Positions 1 through 8,174 of a stretch of 11,508 bases of DNA are shown in pieces. The DNA lies in contig CALINM010000148.1 of assembly GCA_938045315.1 (NCBI GenBank), forward strand, positions 1-11,508, written 5' to 3'. The notes under the pieces were generated by a model. It worked only from the letters and a program-made list of their open reading frames with translations. It was not told where the DNA came from and made no database searches. Every line of letters starts with the position of its first letter. Within the stretch, counting starts at the first letter, position 1. The position numbers and the translations under genes are program-made. Source of the stretch: an uncultured bacterium. GTDB taxonomy: Bacteria; CALINM01.

Positions 1-423
1 TATCTACTTTTTAAAGAAGCTCATAAGAATATAGATATTAGTTTTTATCCCGATAAAAATTTACCTGAGGTAGAATGTGATAGAGAACAATTAAAAAGAG
101 CTTTTATAAATATTTTGAAGAATGCTGTAGAGGCTATTGAAGATTCAACAGATGGGAAAATTATTATAAAAACATCTTTTAATTCTAATGATAAGAGGGT
201 TTTAATATCAGTTTCTGATAATGGTAAAGGTATAAAGGATGAATATAAAGAAAGACTTTTTGAACCATACTTTTCAAGAAAACAAGGTGGTACAGGATTA
301 GGTCTTTATATTGTAAATAATATTATCACTGAACACGCAGGAACAATTAAAGTTGTTGATGTATTGCCTAAAGGTAGTGAATTTATTATTAACTTGCCAA
401 TTGAAAGGGAGAAAAATGTATAA
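1..423 (+). CDS. Sensor histidine kinase, NtrY-like, C-terminal ATPase part (5' end outside window)
   Basis: The frame is open from base 1 to the TAA at 421-423, giving the last 140 residues of a larger protein. What is visible is an almost complete HATPase_c domain: the N-box (INILKNAVEAI, window residues 36-46), G1 box DNGKGI (73-78), F-box LFEPYFS (86-92) and G2 box GGTGLGLYIVNN (96-107). These bind ATP-Mg for autophosphorylation. The phospho-accepting His, dimerisation helices and any membrane or sensor domains lie upstream of the window. The F-box and G2 wording (FEPYFS, GTGLGL) is typical of the NtrY/NtrB group. The stop overlaps the start of the next gene by 8 bp, so the two are translated together and almost certainly form a cognate kinase/regulator pair. 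The signal sensed cannot be told from this fragment. Confidence 0.9.
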   Translation, partial: YLLFKEAHKNIDISFYPDKNLPEVECDREQLKRAFINILKNAVEAIEDSTDGKIIIKTSFNSNDKRVLISVSDNGKGIKDEYKERLFEPYFSRKQGGTGLGLYIVNNIITEHAGTIKVVDVLPKGSEFIINLPIEREKNV

Positions 424-1672
424 GATATTAGTTATTGATGATGAAAAACCAATAAGAGAGTCTTTAAGGGGTGTCCTTGAAGATGAAGGATACAAAGTAT
501 TTACGGCAGAAGATGGTCTTTCAGGTATTAAAATGGTTAGAGAAATTATACCGGATGTTGTTCTTTTAGATATATGGATGCCCGGAAAAGATGGGGTTGA
601 AACATTAAAAGAAATCAAAGAGGAACTGCCTCAAATTCCTGTAATTATGATGTCTGGACATGGTAATATTGAAACAGCTGTTAAAACCACTAAAATAGGT
701 GCCTATGATTTCATTGAAAAACCAATTTCACTGGATAGATTAGTATTATTAATTGAAAATGCTATTAAATATCAAAAGTTACTTTACGAAAATAGATATC
801 TAAAAGAACAACTTAAAAAAGATAGCACAATAATCGCAGAATCACCCAAAATGAAAAAACTAATGGACGAACTAAATAGTGTATTGCGGACAGATTTAAC
901 GATAGTTCTTCTTGGTGAGGAAGGAACAGGAAAAGAGTTTTTAGCAAAAATAATCCATAATGCTTCAAATAGAGGTGGGAATTTTGTAGAAGTAAATTGT
1001 TTTAACCAGTGGCATTTAAAGACAACAACTTTATTTGAGAAAGTTTATCTAGCAAAAAATGGTACACTATATGTTAAAGACTTCAAAAATTTAACCATCG
1101 AAGCTCAGGAAATTATTCTTAACCACATTAAGGATTACAGGTTGATTTTATCCTGTATTGACTATCATTTAAATCCCAAAAAAGAACCAATGAAAATATT
1201 GCATAATATTAGCAATATCATTTTAAATGTCCCTCCTTTGAGAGAACGAAAGGAAGATATAAGACCACTACTTTTGCATTTCATTGATAATTTTTCAGAA
1301 AATTATAATAAAAGGCTGAATTTTTCAAGGCAAAGTTTAGAGATATTAGAAAAGTATAATTGGCCCGGAAATATTAAAGAATTAAAAAATTTTGTTGAAC
1401 AAATGTACATTACTTCAAAAACAGAAACGATATTGCAAAAAGATCTACCCGAATATATCTTAATGAATGGTAAGCTTAGTAATATTTTAGATGAACTCTT
1501 CCACCATAATCTTTTGAAAGAGGCAAAAAGAACCTTTGAAAGGGAGTTTATCAAACATAAACTGATTGAGACATCGGGAAATATAAAAAAAACCTCTGAA
1601 ATAATAGGTATACCAGAGAGACATCTCTTAAAAATGATTAAATTTTACTTTTTAGAAAGTTATGTTAGGTAA
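416..1672 (+). CDS. NtrX/NtrC-family response regulator with degenerate AAA+ domain
   Basis: The product is 418 residues. I start at ATG 416 because the receiver begins there (MYKILVIDDE) and AAAGGGA (404-410) is well placed; a longer in-frame reading from 353 only adds residues out of phase with the kinase end. Receiver: acidic D8/D9, phospho-acceptor D52, S80 and K102. A linker leads to an AAA+ domain with an intact Walker A (GEEGTGKE, 167-174), a PPLRER segment (273-278) and a WPGNIKEL segment (316-323). A Fis-type helix-turn-helix lies at about 387-408. Compared with NtrC/NtrX proteins the GAFTGA stretch is missing, Walker B reads GTLYVKDF where GTLFLDEI is usual, the loop before sensor 1 is missing, and the arginine-finger segment (FREDLYYRL in relatives) is replaced. 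It probably binds DNA under phosphorylation control without activating sigma-54. Some NtrX proteins lacking GAFTGA are known to work independently of sigma-54. Partner: the overlapping upstream kinase. Confidence 0.88.
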   Translation: MYKILVIDDEKPIRESLRGVLEDEGYKVFTAEDGLSGIKMVREIIPDVVLLDIWMPGKDGVETLKEIKEELPQIPVIMMSGHGNIETAVKTTKIGAYDFIEKPISLDRLVLLIENAIKYQKLLYENRYLKEQLKKDSTIIAESPKMKKLMDELNSVLRTDLTIVLLGEEGTGKEFLAKIIHNASNRGGNFVEVNCFNQWHLKTTTLFEKVYLAKNGTLYVKDFKNLTIEAQEIILNHIKDYRLILSCIDYHLNPKKEPMKILHNISNIILNVPPLRERKEDIRPLLLHFIDNFSENYNKRLNFSRQSLEILEKYNWPGNIKELKNFVEQMYITSKTETILQKDLPEYILMNGKLSNILDELFHHNLLKEAKRTFEREFIKHKLIETSGNIKKTSEIIGIPERHLLKMIKFYFLESYVR

Positions 1673-2390
1673 CATAAAAGATGAAGGCATTATTTTAAAT
1701 GTAAAGGACTTTCGTGAGAATGATAAAAAAGTAGATATTTTTCTTTCTAATAATGGGATTATAACTGCAGTTGCATATGGAGCAAAAAAAAGTAAAAAAA
1801 GGTTTGGCGGTAATTTAGATCCCTATAATCTTGGTGAATTTGAGATCTTAAGTACAAAAAAAGGATTTTATTTAAAAGAAGTATCCGTAAAGAGGATCTT
1901 TACAAATATAAAAAGTAATATCGTAACTTTAACGATGTTATTTAATATAACGAAATTAATTGTGAAAGTACCTTCAAATAATAAAATGATTTATAAAGCA
2001 TTACTAAAAATTTTAATGAAAATGGAGAGTAGCAACTTAGATCTAAAATATTACTTCTTTTTTCTCATTTATTTCCTAAAAAAAGAGGGTCTATTTTCTT
2101 TATGCAACTGTTATTTTTGTAACTCCCATATAATAGATAAATTAGTTATAAAAAATGGTCAATTAGTTTTCATGTGCAAAAACTGTGACAATAATATTGC
2201 TGATCTAGTTGATTTACAAGAAGATGAATTAAGTTTTTTGATTTCATGTTTGAATTTAGACAAAAACTTCGAAAGAATTAAATATAATGAGAAAATATTT
2301 TATAAACTTGAAATGTTTCTAATTGAGTATATTAGGGAACACTTTCACTTAACTTTGGAGAAATTACCAAAAATAAAAGCAAATACTTGA
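1662..2390 (+). CDS. recO: DNA repair protein RecO
   Basis: A 242-residue protein of usual RecO length. RecO works with RecR (and RecF) to load RecA on SSB-coated single-stranded DNA and anneals strands during recombinational repair. The N-terminal OB-fold shows the family pattern: EGIILNVKDFRENDKKVDIF (residues 8-27), then a basic patch (AKKSKKRFGG, 41-50) and a conserved L-x-P-x-x-x-G-E-F turn. A four-Cys zinc knuckle follows: C150-x2-C153 and C172-x2-C175, with an extra C148. The C-terminal helix (YIREHFHLTLEKLPKI) matches the usual end. The ATG overlaps the end of the regulator gene by 11 bp with only a weak Shine-Dalgarno (AGAAAG, 1654-1659), so translation is probably coupled. It diverges more than the tRNA synthetase genes next to it, as is normal for RecO. 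Confidence 0.9.
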   Translation: MLGNIKDEGIILNVKDFRENDKKVDIFLSNNGIITAVAYGAKKSKKRFGGNLDPYNLGEFEILSTKKGFYLKEVSVKRIFTNIKSNIVTLTMLFNITKLIVKVPSNNKMIYKALLKILMKMESSNLDLKYYFFFLIYFLKKEGLFSLCNCYFCNSHIIDKLVIKNGQLVFMCKNCDNNIADLVDLQEDELSFLISCLNLDKNFERIKYNEKIFYKLEMFLIEYIREHFHLTLEKLPKIKANT

Positions 2391-2416
2391 CTTTTCTTAT
2401 TTTTTTATGGTATTTT
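2387..2416 (+). promoter_or_regulatory. Candidate sigma-70-type promoter for glyQ-glyS-ppdK
   Basis: TTGACT (2387-2392, overlapping the recO stop) is followed after 18 bp by TATTTT (2411-2416), which carries a TGn extension (TG at 2408-2409). Transcription would start near 2422-2424, giving a leader of roughly 18 nt that still contains the glyQ Shine-Dalgarno. In such T-rich DNA, matches arise by chance, so this is moderate evidence. It would allow the synthetase genes to be expressed independently of the kinase/regulator/recO genes. Confidence 0.45.
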
Positions 2417-2429
2417 TCTAACACTTTTT

Positions 2430-2436
2430 GAGGGGG
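2430..2436 (+). promoter_or_regulatory. Strong ribosome binding site of glyQ
   Basis: GAGGGGG lies 4 bases before the ATG at 2441. A run of five G is an unusual form of the site; similar runs precede ppdK (5388-5392) and, on the minus strand, lptB (10304-10300). Confidence 0.75.
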
Positions 2437-2440
2437 TTAT

Positions 2441-3316
2441 ATGACGTTTCAAGATTTAATTTTAAAGTTGCAAAGTTTTTGGGCTCAAAGGGGTTGCATA
2501 ATTGGACAGCCTTATGATATTGAAGTAGGAGCAGGAACATCAAATCCCCATACTTTCCTGAGAGTTTTAGGGCCTGAACCATGGAATGTGGCTTATGTGG
2601 AACCATCACGTAGACCAACAGATGGTAGATATGGAGAAAATCCAAATAGATTGCAACATTATTATCAATTTCAGGTCATATTAAAACCATCACCAAGAGA
2701 TATTCAGGATATTTATTTGGATAGTCTTAAATACATTGGAATAAATCCTTTAGAGCATGATATTAGATTTGTTGAGGATGACTGGGAATCACCAACGCTG
2801 GGAGCATGGGGTTTAGGTTGGGAAGTATGGCTTGATGGTATGGAAATAACTCAATTCACATATTTCCAACAGGCAGGTGGGATAGATTTAAAGCCCATCT
2901 CTGGAGAAATAACTTATGGGTTAGAAAGAATTGCCATGTACCTTCAAGGAGTTGACAATGTATATAATTTGAAATGGAATGACACTGTAACCTATGGAGA
3001 TGTTCATTTGCAAGGTGAAATCGAATGGTCATATTATAATTTTGAAACAGCAGATATAAACTCGTTATTTAAGATGTTTGAAATTTACGAAAATGAATCT
3101 TTAAGATTGATAGATAAAAAATTAGTTTTACCAGCTTATGATTACTGCCTTAAATGCTCCCATACCTTTAATCTTCTTGATGCAAGAAATGCTATCTCTG
3201 TTGCAGAGAGAGCAAGTTTAATATCAAGGATAAGGGTTCTAGCAAAGGGATGTGCTGAGTTATATTTAAAACAGCGTGAAGAAATGGGATACCCACTTTT
3301 AAAAAAGGAAAAATAA
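2441..3316 (+). CDS. glyQ: Glycine--tRNA ligase alpha subunit
   Basis: A 291-residue protein, close to the usual 290-305. It is the catalytic class II core of the bacterial alpha2beta2 glycyl-tRNA synthetase, which forms glycyl-adenylate and charges tRNA-Gly in the cytoplasm. The family-specific block [18 protein letters not shown] (51-68) with the following [14 protein letters not shown] contains the class II motif 2 arginine region. The conserved [20 protein letters not shown] segment lies at 115-134, and motif 3 ([14 protein letters not shown], 157-170) carries the ATP-binding Arg. The C-terminus has the typical helical tail with [12 protein letters not shown]. The start is fixed by [15 protein letters not shown], the classic GlyQ beginning, and by the strong GAGGGGG site. 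The beta-subunit gene follows 2 bp after the stop, as expected for subunits made in equal amounts. Confidence 0.98.
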   Translation: MTFQDLILKLQSFWAQRGCIIGQPYDIEVGAGTSNPHTFLRVLGPEPWNVAYVEPSRRPTDGRYGENPNRLQHYYQFQVILKPSPRDIQDIYLDSLKYIGINPLEHDIRFVEDDWESPTLGAWGLGWEVWLDGMEITQFTYFQQAGGIDLKPISGEITYGLERIAMYLQGVDNVYNLKWNDTVTYGDVHLQGEIEWSYYNFETADINSLFKMFEIYENESLRLIDKKLVLPAYDYCLKCSHTFNLLDARNAISVAERASLISRIRVLAKGCAELYLKQREEMGYPLLKKEK

Positions 3317-3318
3317 AT

Positions 3319-5385
3319 ATGAAAAGAGAACTAATTATTGAAATTGGAACAGAAGAAATACCTGCTGGATATTTGAAACCTGCCCTTTTTTCTATGAGAG
3401 ATAGAGTTACTTCATTGCTCGAAGATTTAAAAATACGTTATGGTAAATCAGAAACTTTTGGTACTCCTCGTAGAATGACTTTATATATAGAAGATGTTGA
3501 TTACAGACAACAAGATATGGAAGAAGAAGTAGTTGGTCCACCGAAAAAGGTAGCTTTAGATGAAAAAGGTAATTATACAAAAGCAGCAACTGGATTTGCA
3601 GCTGCTCAAAATATCTCTTTAGAGGAATTGAAAATAATTACAAAAGATAAAAAGGAGTATATTGGATTTAGAAGAATTAAGAAAGGCGAACCAACACTTG
3701 AAATATTAGCTAAACATTTACCTGAACTAATTCTAACCATACCCTTTCCAAAGAGTATGAGATGGGCAGCAGGAGATATTAAGTTTGTAAGGCCTATACA
3801 TTGGTTATTGGCTCTGTACGGTGGAGAAGTTATTCCATTCAGTATAGGTGAAATAAAATCTTCAAATTTTACAATAGGTCACCGTTTCATGGCTTATAAT
3901 AAAATTCATGTTTCTTCATTTGAAGAATATAAAGATCAATTAAGAAAAAATTTTGTTATAATCGATATTGAAGAAAGGAAAAACTACATTTTAAATGAGG
4001 CTCGAAAAATAGCAAATGAAATAAACGGTATTATTGAAGAAGATATGGATTTAATAGAAACTATAGCAAATCTTTGTGAATATCCAGTACCCTTATTGGG
4101 GTCTTTCGAGAGCAAATTTTTAAATCTTCCTCAAGAAATTCTTATAACCACTATGAAAAAACATCAAAAATATATTCCTATTTTTAATAATAACAATGAG
4201 TTACTACCTAATTTTATTATTGTATCTAATACAGAGGTGGAAAATCCAAAAACTATCATTGAGGGAAATAGTAAAGTTGTAAGAGCAAGGTTTTCAGATG
4301 CCGAATATTATTTTGAAAAAGATAAAAAAATACCCTTATCATCAAGAGTAGAAAGCTTAAAAAATGTTATGTTTCAAGAAAAGTTAGGAAATTATTATGA
4401 AAAAACTGAGCGGCTCATTGAATTATGCAACTTTTTAACCTCCTCGATAGATAAAAATTTAGAAGAAAAAACTAAAAGGGCAGCTTTCTTATGCAAAGCT
4501 GATTTAGTCACAGGTATGGTTTATGAATTTCCTGCATTACAAGGAATTATTGGCGGTGAATTAGCAAAACTTCAAAAGGAAGATAGTGATGTGGCTCAAG
4601 CAATCTATGAACATTATCTACCTCAATCTCCAGAAGATCCTATACCGTCAAATATTGTGGGGAAAATTCTTAGTTTGGCGGATAAAATTGATAGCTTAAC
4701 CGGTTTTTTTGGAATAGGCATTATGCCTAAAGGTGCTTCAGATCCATACGGTTTAAGAAGAATGGCCATAGGTATAATTAGATTGATTACTGAGATGGAG
4801 ATTAATATTGATTATACACAGATAATAAAATTTGCATATGAAAAACTTAAAGATAAACTTACAAAAAGTTATGATGAAATATTAAATAATCTTATCGATT
4901 TTATTGAAAACAGATTTTATTATCAAATGCAACTTTTAGGATATAGGGTAGATATAATAGATAGTGTTATTTCTACTCATCCTGTAGACTTGTGTAACGC
5001 TAAAAAAATTATCGAGGTTATGCATAAAGAATCTCAATCGGCTCTATTTAACGATTTAATTTTAGGTTTTAAGCGTGTTGCCAACATAACAAAAAATATA
5101 GAAAATTGTAATTTTGACGTATCCTTATTTAAGGAAGAGGCGGAAAAAAAGTTATATGAAAAATACCTTGAAGCTAATGATAAGATAAATCAGATAATTA
5201 CAGAAAAACTATTCAATGAAATCCCCATTGTTCTTGCAAATTTAAAGCCAGCTATTGACGAATATTTTGAAAACATACTTGTTATGGACAAAGATGAAAA
5301 GATTAAAAATAATAGATTGGCTCTTTTAGTTTCCTTAAGAAAGATTTTTAGTAAACTTATGGATTTTACTAAAATTCAGCAATAA
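3319..5385 (+). CDS. glyS: Glycine--tRNA ligase beta subunit
   Basis: A 688-residue protein, matching the usual length of about 690. It is the tRNA-binding partner of GlyQ. The N-terminal hallmark LIIEIGTEEIPAGYLKPAL is at residues 5-23, followed by FGTPRRMTLYIEDV (47-60) and MRWAAGDIKFVRPIHWLLAL (147-166). The HD-like central domain shows KADLVTGMVYEFPALQGIIG (393-412), LADKIDSL (453-460) and the KGASDPYGLRR block (471-481; PTGSKDPFALRR in many relatives). The last roughly 110 residues are the helical DALR-type anticodon-binding domain. AAGGAA at 3305-3310, inside the end of glyQ, serves as ribosome site. No frameshift or missing segment is visible. ppdK follows after 11 bp. Confidence 0.98.
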   Translation: MKRELIIEIGTEEIPAGYLKPALFSMRDRVTSLLEDLKIRYGKSETFGTPRRMTLYIEDVDYRQQDMEEEVVGPPKKVALDEKGNYTKAATGFAAAQNISLEELKIITKDKKEYIGFRRIKKGEPTLEILAKHLPELILTIPFPKSMRWAAGDIKFVRPIHWLLALYGGEVIPFSIGEIKSSNFTIGHRFMAYNKIHVSSFEEYKDQLRKNFVIIDIEERKNYILNEARKIANEINGIIEEDMDLIETIANLCEYPVPLLGSFESKFLNLPQEILITTMKKHQKYIPIFNNNNELLPNFIIVSNTEVENPKTIIEGNSKVVRARFSDAEYYFEKDKKIPLSSRVESLKNVMFQEKLGNYYEKTERLIELCNFLTSSIDKNLEEKTKRAAFLCKADLVTGMVYEFPALQGIIGGELAKLQKEDSDVAQAIYEHYLPQSPEDPIPSNIVGKILSLADKIDSLTGFFGIGIMPKGASDPYGLRRMAIGIIRLITEMEINIDYTQIIKFAYEKLKDKLTKSYDEILNNLIDFIENRFYYQMQLLGYRVDIIDSVISTHPVDLCNAKKIIEVMHKESQSALFNDLILGFKRVANITKNIENCNFDVSLFKEEAEKKLYEKYLEANDKINQIITEKLFNEIPIVLANLKPAIDEYFENILVMDKDEKIKNNRLALLVSLRKIFSKLMDFTKIQQ

Positions 5386-5396
5386 ACGGGGGTAAT

Positions 5397-8120
5397 ATGA
5401 GCAAAAAATATGTTTATTTTTTTGGAGAAGGTAAAGCTGATGGTAAAGCAGATATGAAAGAACTCTTGGGAGGCAAGGGGGCTAATTTAGCAGAGATGTG
5501 TCATTTAAAGATTCCTGTACCTCCTGGTTTTACAATTACTACAGAAGTATGCACCTATTATTACAAGCATAATCGTTCTTATCCAAAAGAACTAGAAAAA
5601 CAAGTAAAAGAGGCTTTAGCTAAGGTTGAAAAAATAATGAAAATGAAATTTGGAGATCCTGAAAACCCCCTTTTAGTATCTGTTAGATCTGGTGCAAGAA
5701 GCTCTATGCCTGGTATGATGGAAACGGTCTTAAATATTGGTTTGTGTTCCAAAACAATACCGGGTCTTATTAAAAAAACTAAAAATCCAAGATTTGTTTA
5801 TGATGCATATAGAAGATTAATAATGATGTATTCAGATGTAGTTATGGAAAAGGCTGCTGGTATAGAACCTAAAGATGGATATGGAATAAGAATACAACTT
5901 GATAAAATGCTTGAAGAATTAAAACACAAAAAAAATTATAAAAGTGATGCCGATATAACCACCGAAGATCTCAAAGATTTATGTGAAAAATTTAAGAAAA
6001 AAGTTAAAGAAGTACTAAAAAAACCATTTCCCGATGACGCTTATGAACAATTATGGGGTGGGATAGGTGCTGTTTTTGCATCCTGGAATGGGAAAAGAGC
6101 CGTTTCATACAGGAGAATTGAAGGGATTCCTGATGATTGGGGGACTGCCGTTAATGTTCAGGCTATGGTATTTGGTAACATGGGTGACACATCAGCAACT
6201 GGTGTTGCATTTACAAGAAATCCAGCTACTGGTGAAAATGTTTTTTATGGTGAATGGTTACCAAATGCACAGGGTGAAGATGTGGTTGCTGGAATTAGAA
6301 CCCCTAACCCACTTAATGAAGCGACAAAAAATGAACACAACATGCATTTGCCTTCTTTAGAGAAAGCAATGCCAGAGGTTTATAAGGAACTTCTTAAAAT
6401 AAGGAAAATTTTAGAAAAACATTATAAAGATATGCAGGATATTGAATTTACTATACAAGAGGGCAAACTCTGGATGCTACAATGTCGAGTAGGTAAAAGA
6501 ACTGGAACTGCGGCGCTAAATATGGCAATGGATATGCTTAAAGAAAAACTGATAACAGAAAAAGAAGCTATACTTCGTGTATCGCCAACCCAGTTAGATG
6601 AATTACTTCACCCAATAGTTGATCCATCTGCTGAGAAGAATTTGACCCCCTTAGCTAAAGGGCTTCCAGCGGGACCGGGAGGTGCATGTGGAGCAATTGT
6701 ATTTACTGCGAAAGATGCTGTTGAGGAAACAAAAAAGGGCAAACATGTGATACTAGTTAGAGAAGAAACTAATCCAGAAGATGTGGAAGGTATGAGAGCT
6801 GCTGTTGGTATTTTAACAGCAAGGGGTGGAATGACAAGCCATGCTGCTTTGGTTGCAAGAGGATGGGGTAAATGTTGTATTGTAGGTTGTGGTGCTTTAA
6901 AAATTGACATCACAAAAAAACAATTAAAAGTTGGTGACAGAATATTTAAAGAAGGTGACTATCTTACTTTAAATGGAACTAAGGGCTATGTTTATGAAGG
7001 TAAAGTTAAGATGGTTGACTCAACTGAAAACCCAAGATTTAAATCGTTTATGAAACTTGTTGATAAATATCGTTACTTAAGAGTCAGAACAAATGCAGAT
7101 ACACCAGAGGATGCAAAGACTGCATTAGATTTTGGCGCAGAAGGTATTGGTCTATTTAGAACAGAACATATGTTTTATGGAAAAAATTCAGAAAAACCTC
7201 TTTTCTTTTTGAGAAAAATGATTGTTGCTACAAATGAAACAGAAAGAAGAAAAGCACTAGATGAGTTATTCCCATATGTTAAGAAAGACATCAAAGATAC
7301 TTTATCTGTTATGAAAGGTCTTCCAGTAACAATTAGATTACTCGATCCTCCACTACATGAATTCGTTCCCAATAACATTGAAGAGAGAAAAAAACTGGCT
7401 GAGAGTTTAAATATTTCTATTGAAGAGTTCAATAAAAGAGCAGAAGAACTTCATGAAACAAATCCCATGATGGGACACAGAGGAGTTAGACTGGGTATTA
7501 CCTATCCAGAAATCACAGAAATGCAAATAAGGGCAATTTTTGAAGCAACGGTTGAATTAAACAAATCGGGTAAAAAAGTGATACCAGAAATAATGATTCC
7601 CGTTGTTGTTACAAAAAATGAGCTGGATCAACAAAAATCAATTGTAGAGAAAGTATATAATGAAGTATGCAAGAAATATAAAGTAAAAAAGATCGATTAT
7701 CTTTTTGGTACGATGATTGAGATACCAAGAGCTGCTTTAACAGCCAATAAAATTGCAGAGACAGCTGAGTTCTTTTCATTTGGTACAAATGATTTAACAC
7801 AAATGGGCTTTGGTTTTTCAAGGGATGATATAGGTTCTTTTCTGCCAGATTATCTGGATAATAAAATTTTACCATCAGATCCTTTTCAGACTCTGGATCA
7901 GGAAGGTATCGGTGAGCTTATTATAATTGGAATAGAAAGGGGAAGAAAAACGAGGCCAAACTTAAAGATTGGCATTTGTGGTGAACATGGTGGAGATCCT
8001 AAATCCATAGAATTTTGCCACAAAGTGGGAATGGATTACGTAAGTTGTTCACCATATCGTGTACCAGTAGCAAGACTTGCAGCAGCTCAGGCAGCAATAA
8101 AATTTCCAAAGAAGAAGTAA
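5397..8120 (+). CDS. ppdK: Pyruvate, phosphate dikinase
   Basis: A 907-residue protein, slightly longer than the Clostridium-type enzyme. It reversibly converts pyruvate + ATP + Pi to PEP + AMP + PPi through a phospho-His relay. N-terminal nucleotide-binding domain: LLGGKGANLAEM (23-34), PVPPGFTITT (40-49) and VSVRSGARSSMPGMMETVLN (94-113). The swivelling phospho-His domain has GGMTSHAALVARGWGKCCIV (477-496) with catalytic H482. The C-terminal PEP/pyruvate TIM barrel shows GIGLFRTEHMF (583-593), LLDPPLHEF (648-656), FFSFGTNDLTQM (792-803) and catalytic C861 in GICGEHGGDP. All key residues are present. In an anaerobe it would serve PEP synthesis for gluconeogenesis, or PPi-linked glycolysis. 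It is the last gene of the plus-strand block, with GGGGG (5388-5392) 4 bases before the ATG. The glyQ-glyS-ppdK order recurs in several bacterial groups. Confidence 0.98.
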   Translation: MSKKYVYFFGEGKADGKADMKELLGGKGANLAEMCHLKIPVPPGFTITTEVCTYYYKHNRSYPKELEKQVKEALAKVEKIMKMKFGDPENPLLVSVRSGARSSMPGMMETVLNIGLCSKTIPGLIKKTKNPRFVYDAYRRLIMMYSDVVMEKAAGIEPKDGYGIRIQLDKMLEELKHKKNYKSDADITTEDLKDLCEKFKKKVKEVLKKPFPDDAYEQLWGGIGAVFASWNGKRAVSYRRIEGIPDDWGTAVNVQAMVFGNMGDTSATGVAFTRNPATGENVFYGEWLPNAQGEDVVAGIRTPNPLNEATKNEHNMHLPSLEKAMPEVYKELLKIRKILEKHYKDMQDIEFTIQEGKLWMLQCRVGKRTGTAALNMAMDMLKEKLITEKEAILRVSPTQLDELLHPIVDPSAEKNLTPLAKGLPAGPGGACGAIVFTAKDAVEETKKGKHVILVREETNPEDVEGMRAAVGILTARGGMTSHAALVARGWGKCCIVGCGALKIDITKKQLKVGDRIFKEGDYLTLNGTKGYVYEGKVKMVDSTENPRFKSFMKLVDKYRYLRVRTNADTPEDAKTALDFGAEGIGLFRTEHMFYGKNSEKPLFFLRKMIVATNETERRKALDELFPYVKKDIKDTLSVMKGLPVTIRLLDPPLHEFVPNNIEERKKLAESLNISIEEFNKRAEELHETNPMMGHRGVRLGITYPEITEMQIRAIFEATVELNKSGKKVIPEIMIPVVVTKNELDQQKSIVEKVYNEVCKKYKVKKIDYLFGTMIEIPRAALTANKIAETAEFFSFGTNDLTQMGFGFSRDDIGSFLPDYLDNKILPSDPFQTLDQEGIGELIIIGIERGRKTRPNLKIGICGEHGGDPKSIEFCHKVGMDYVSCSPYRVPVARLAAAQAAIKFPKKK

Positions 8121-8133
8121 AAATATCTTTACG

Positions 8134-8166
8134 GGGGAAGGGTTAATTTATTTACTCCCCTTCCCT
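8134..8166. terminator. Hairpin between convergent ppdK and rpoN, possible bidirectional terminator
   Basis: GGGAAGGG (8135-8142) pairs perfectly with CCCTTCCC (8158-8165), with a G-T wobble pair outside and an A/T-rich 15-nt loop. It lies in the 54-bp gap between two convergent stop codons, where a shared terminator is expected. The T runs are not directly adjacent: on the plus strand T7 comes at 8181-8187, 15 nt beyond the stem. It is therefore not a textbook intrinsic terminator, although the position and GC-rich stem favour that role. Confidence 0.5.
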
Positions 8167-8174
8167 ATTCACAC

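Noticed and set aside
353-415. In-frame N-terminal extension of the response regulator
   Set aside because: The extra 21 residues lie inside the kinase gene. The receiver domain starts naturally at ATG 416, which has a good ribosome site.
298-618. Minus-strand open frame of 106 codons
   Set aside because: It is antisense to the kinase and receiver coding regions and resembles no protein; it exists because AT-rich coding DNA leaves the other strand open.
2369-2406. AT-only hairpin followed by T7 after recO, as a possible terminator
   Set aside because: The stem is almost all A-T pairs interrupted by a bulge and would be very weak. The same bases are better explained as the promoter spacer for glyQ.
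2418-2645. Minus-strand open frame of 75 codons over the glyQ start
   Set aside because: It is fully antisense to the highly conserved N-terminal part of GlyQ.
6067-6360. Plus-strand 97-codon frame inside ppdK
   Set aside because: It lies in another frame of an intact, well-conserved ppdK region, with no ribosome site or recognisable domain.
6608-7875. Three minus-strand frames (6608-6913, 7175-7432, 7609-7875)
   Set aside because: All are antisense to conserved PPDK segments; their composition is that of complementary coding sequence.
3319-8120. Possible frameshifts or truncations in glyS or ppdK
   Set aside because: Both read through at full family length with all conserved blocks in order.
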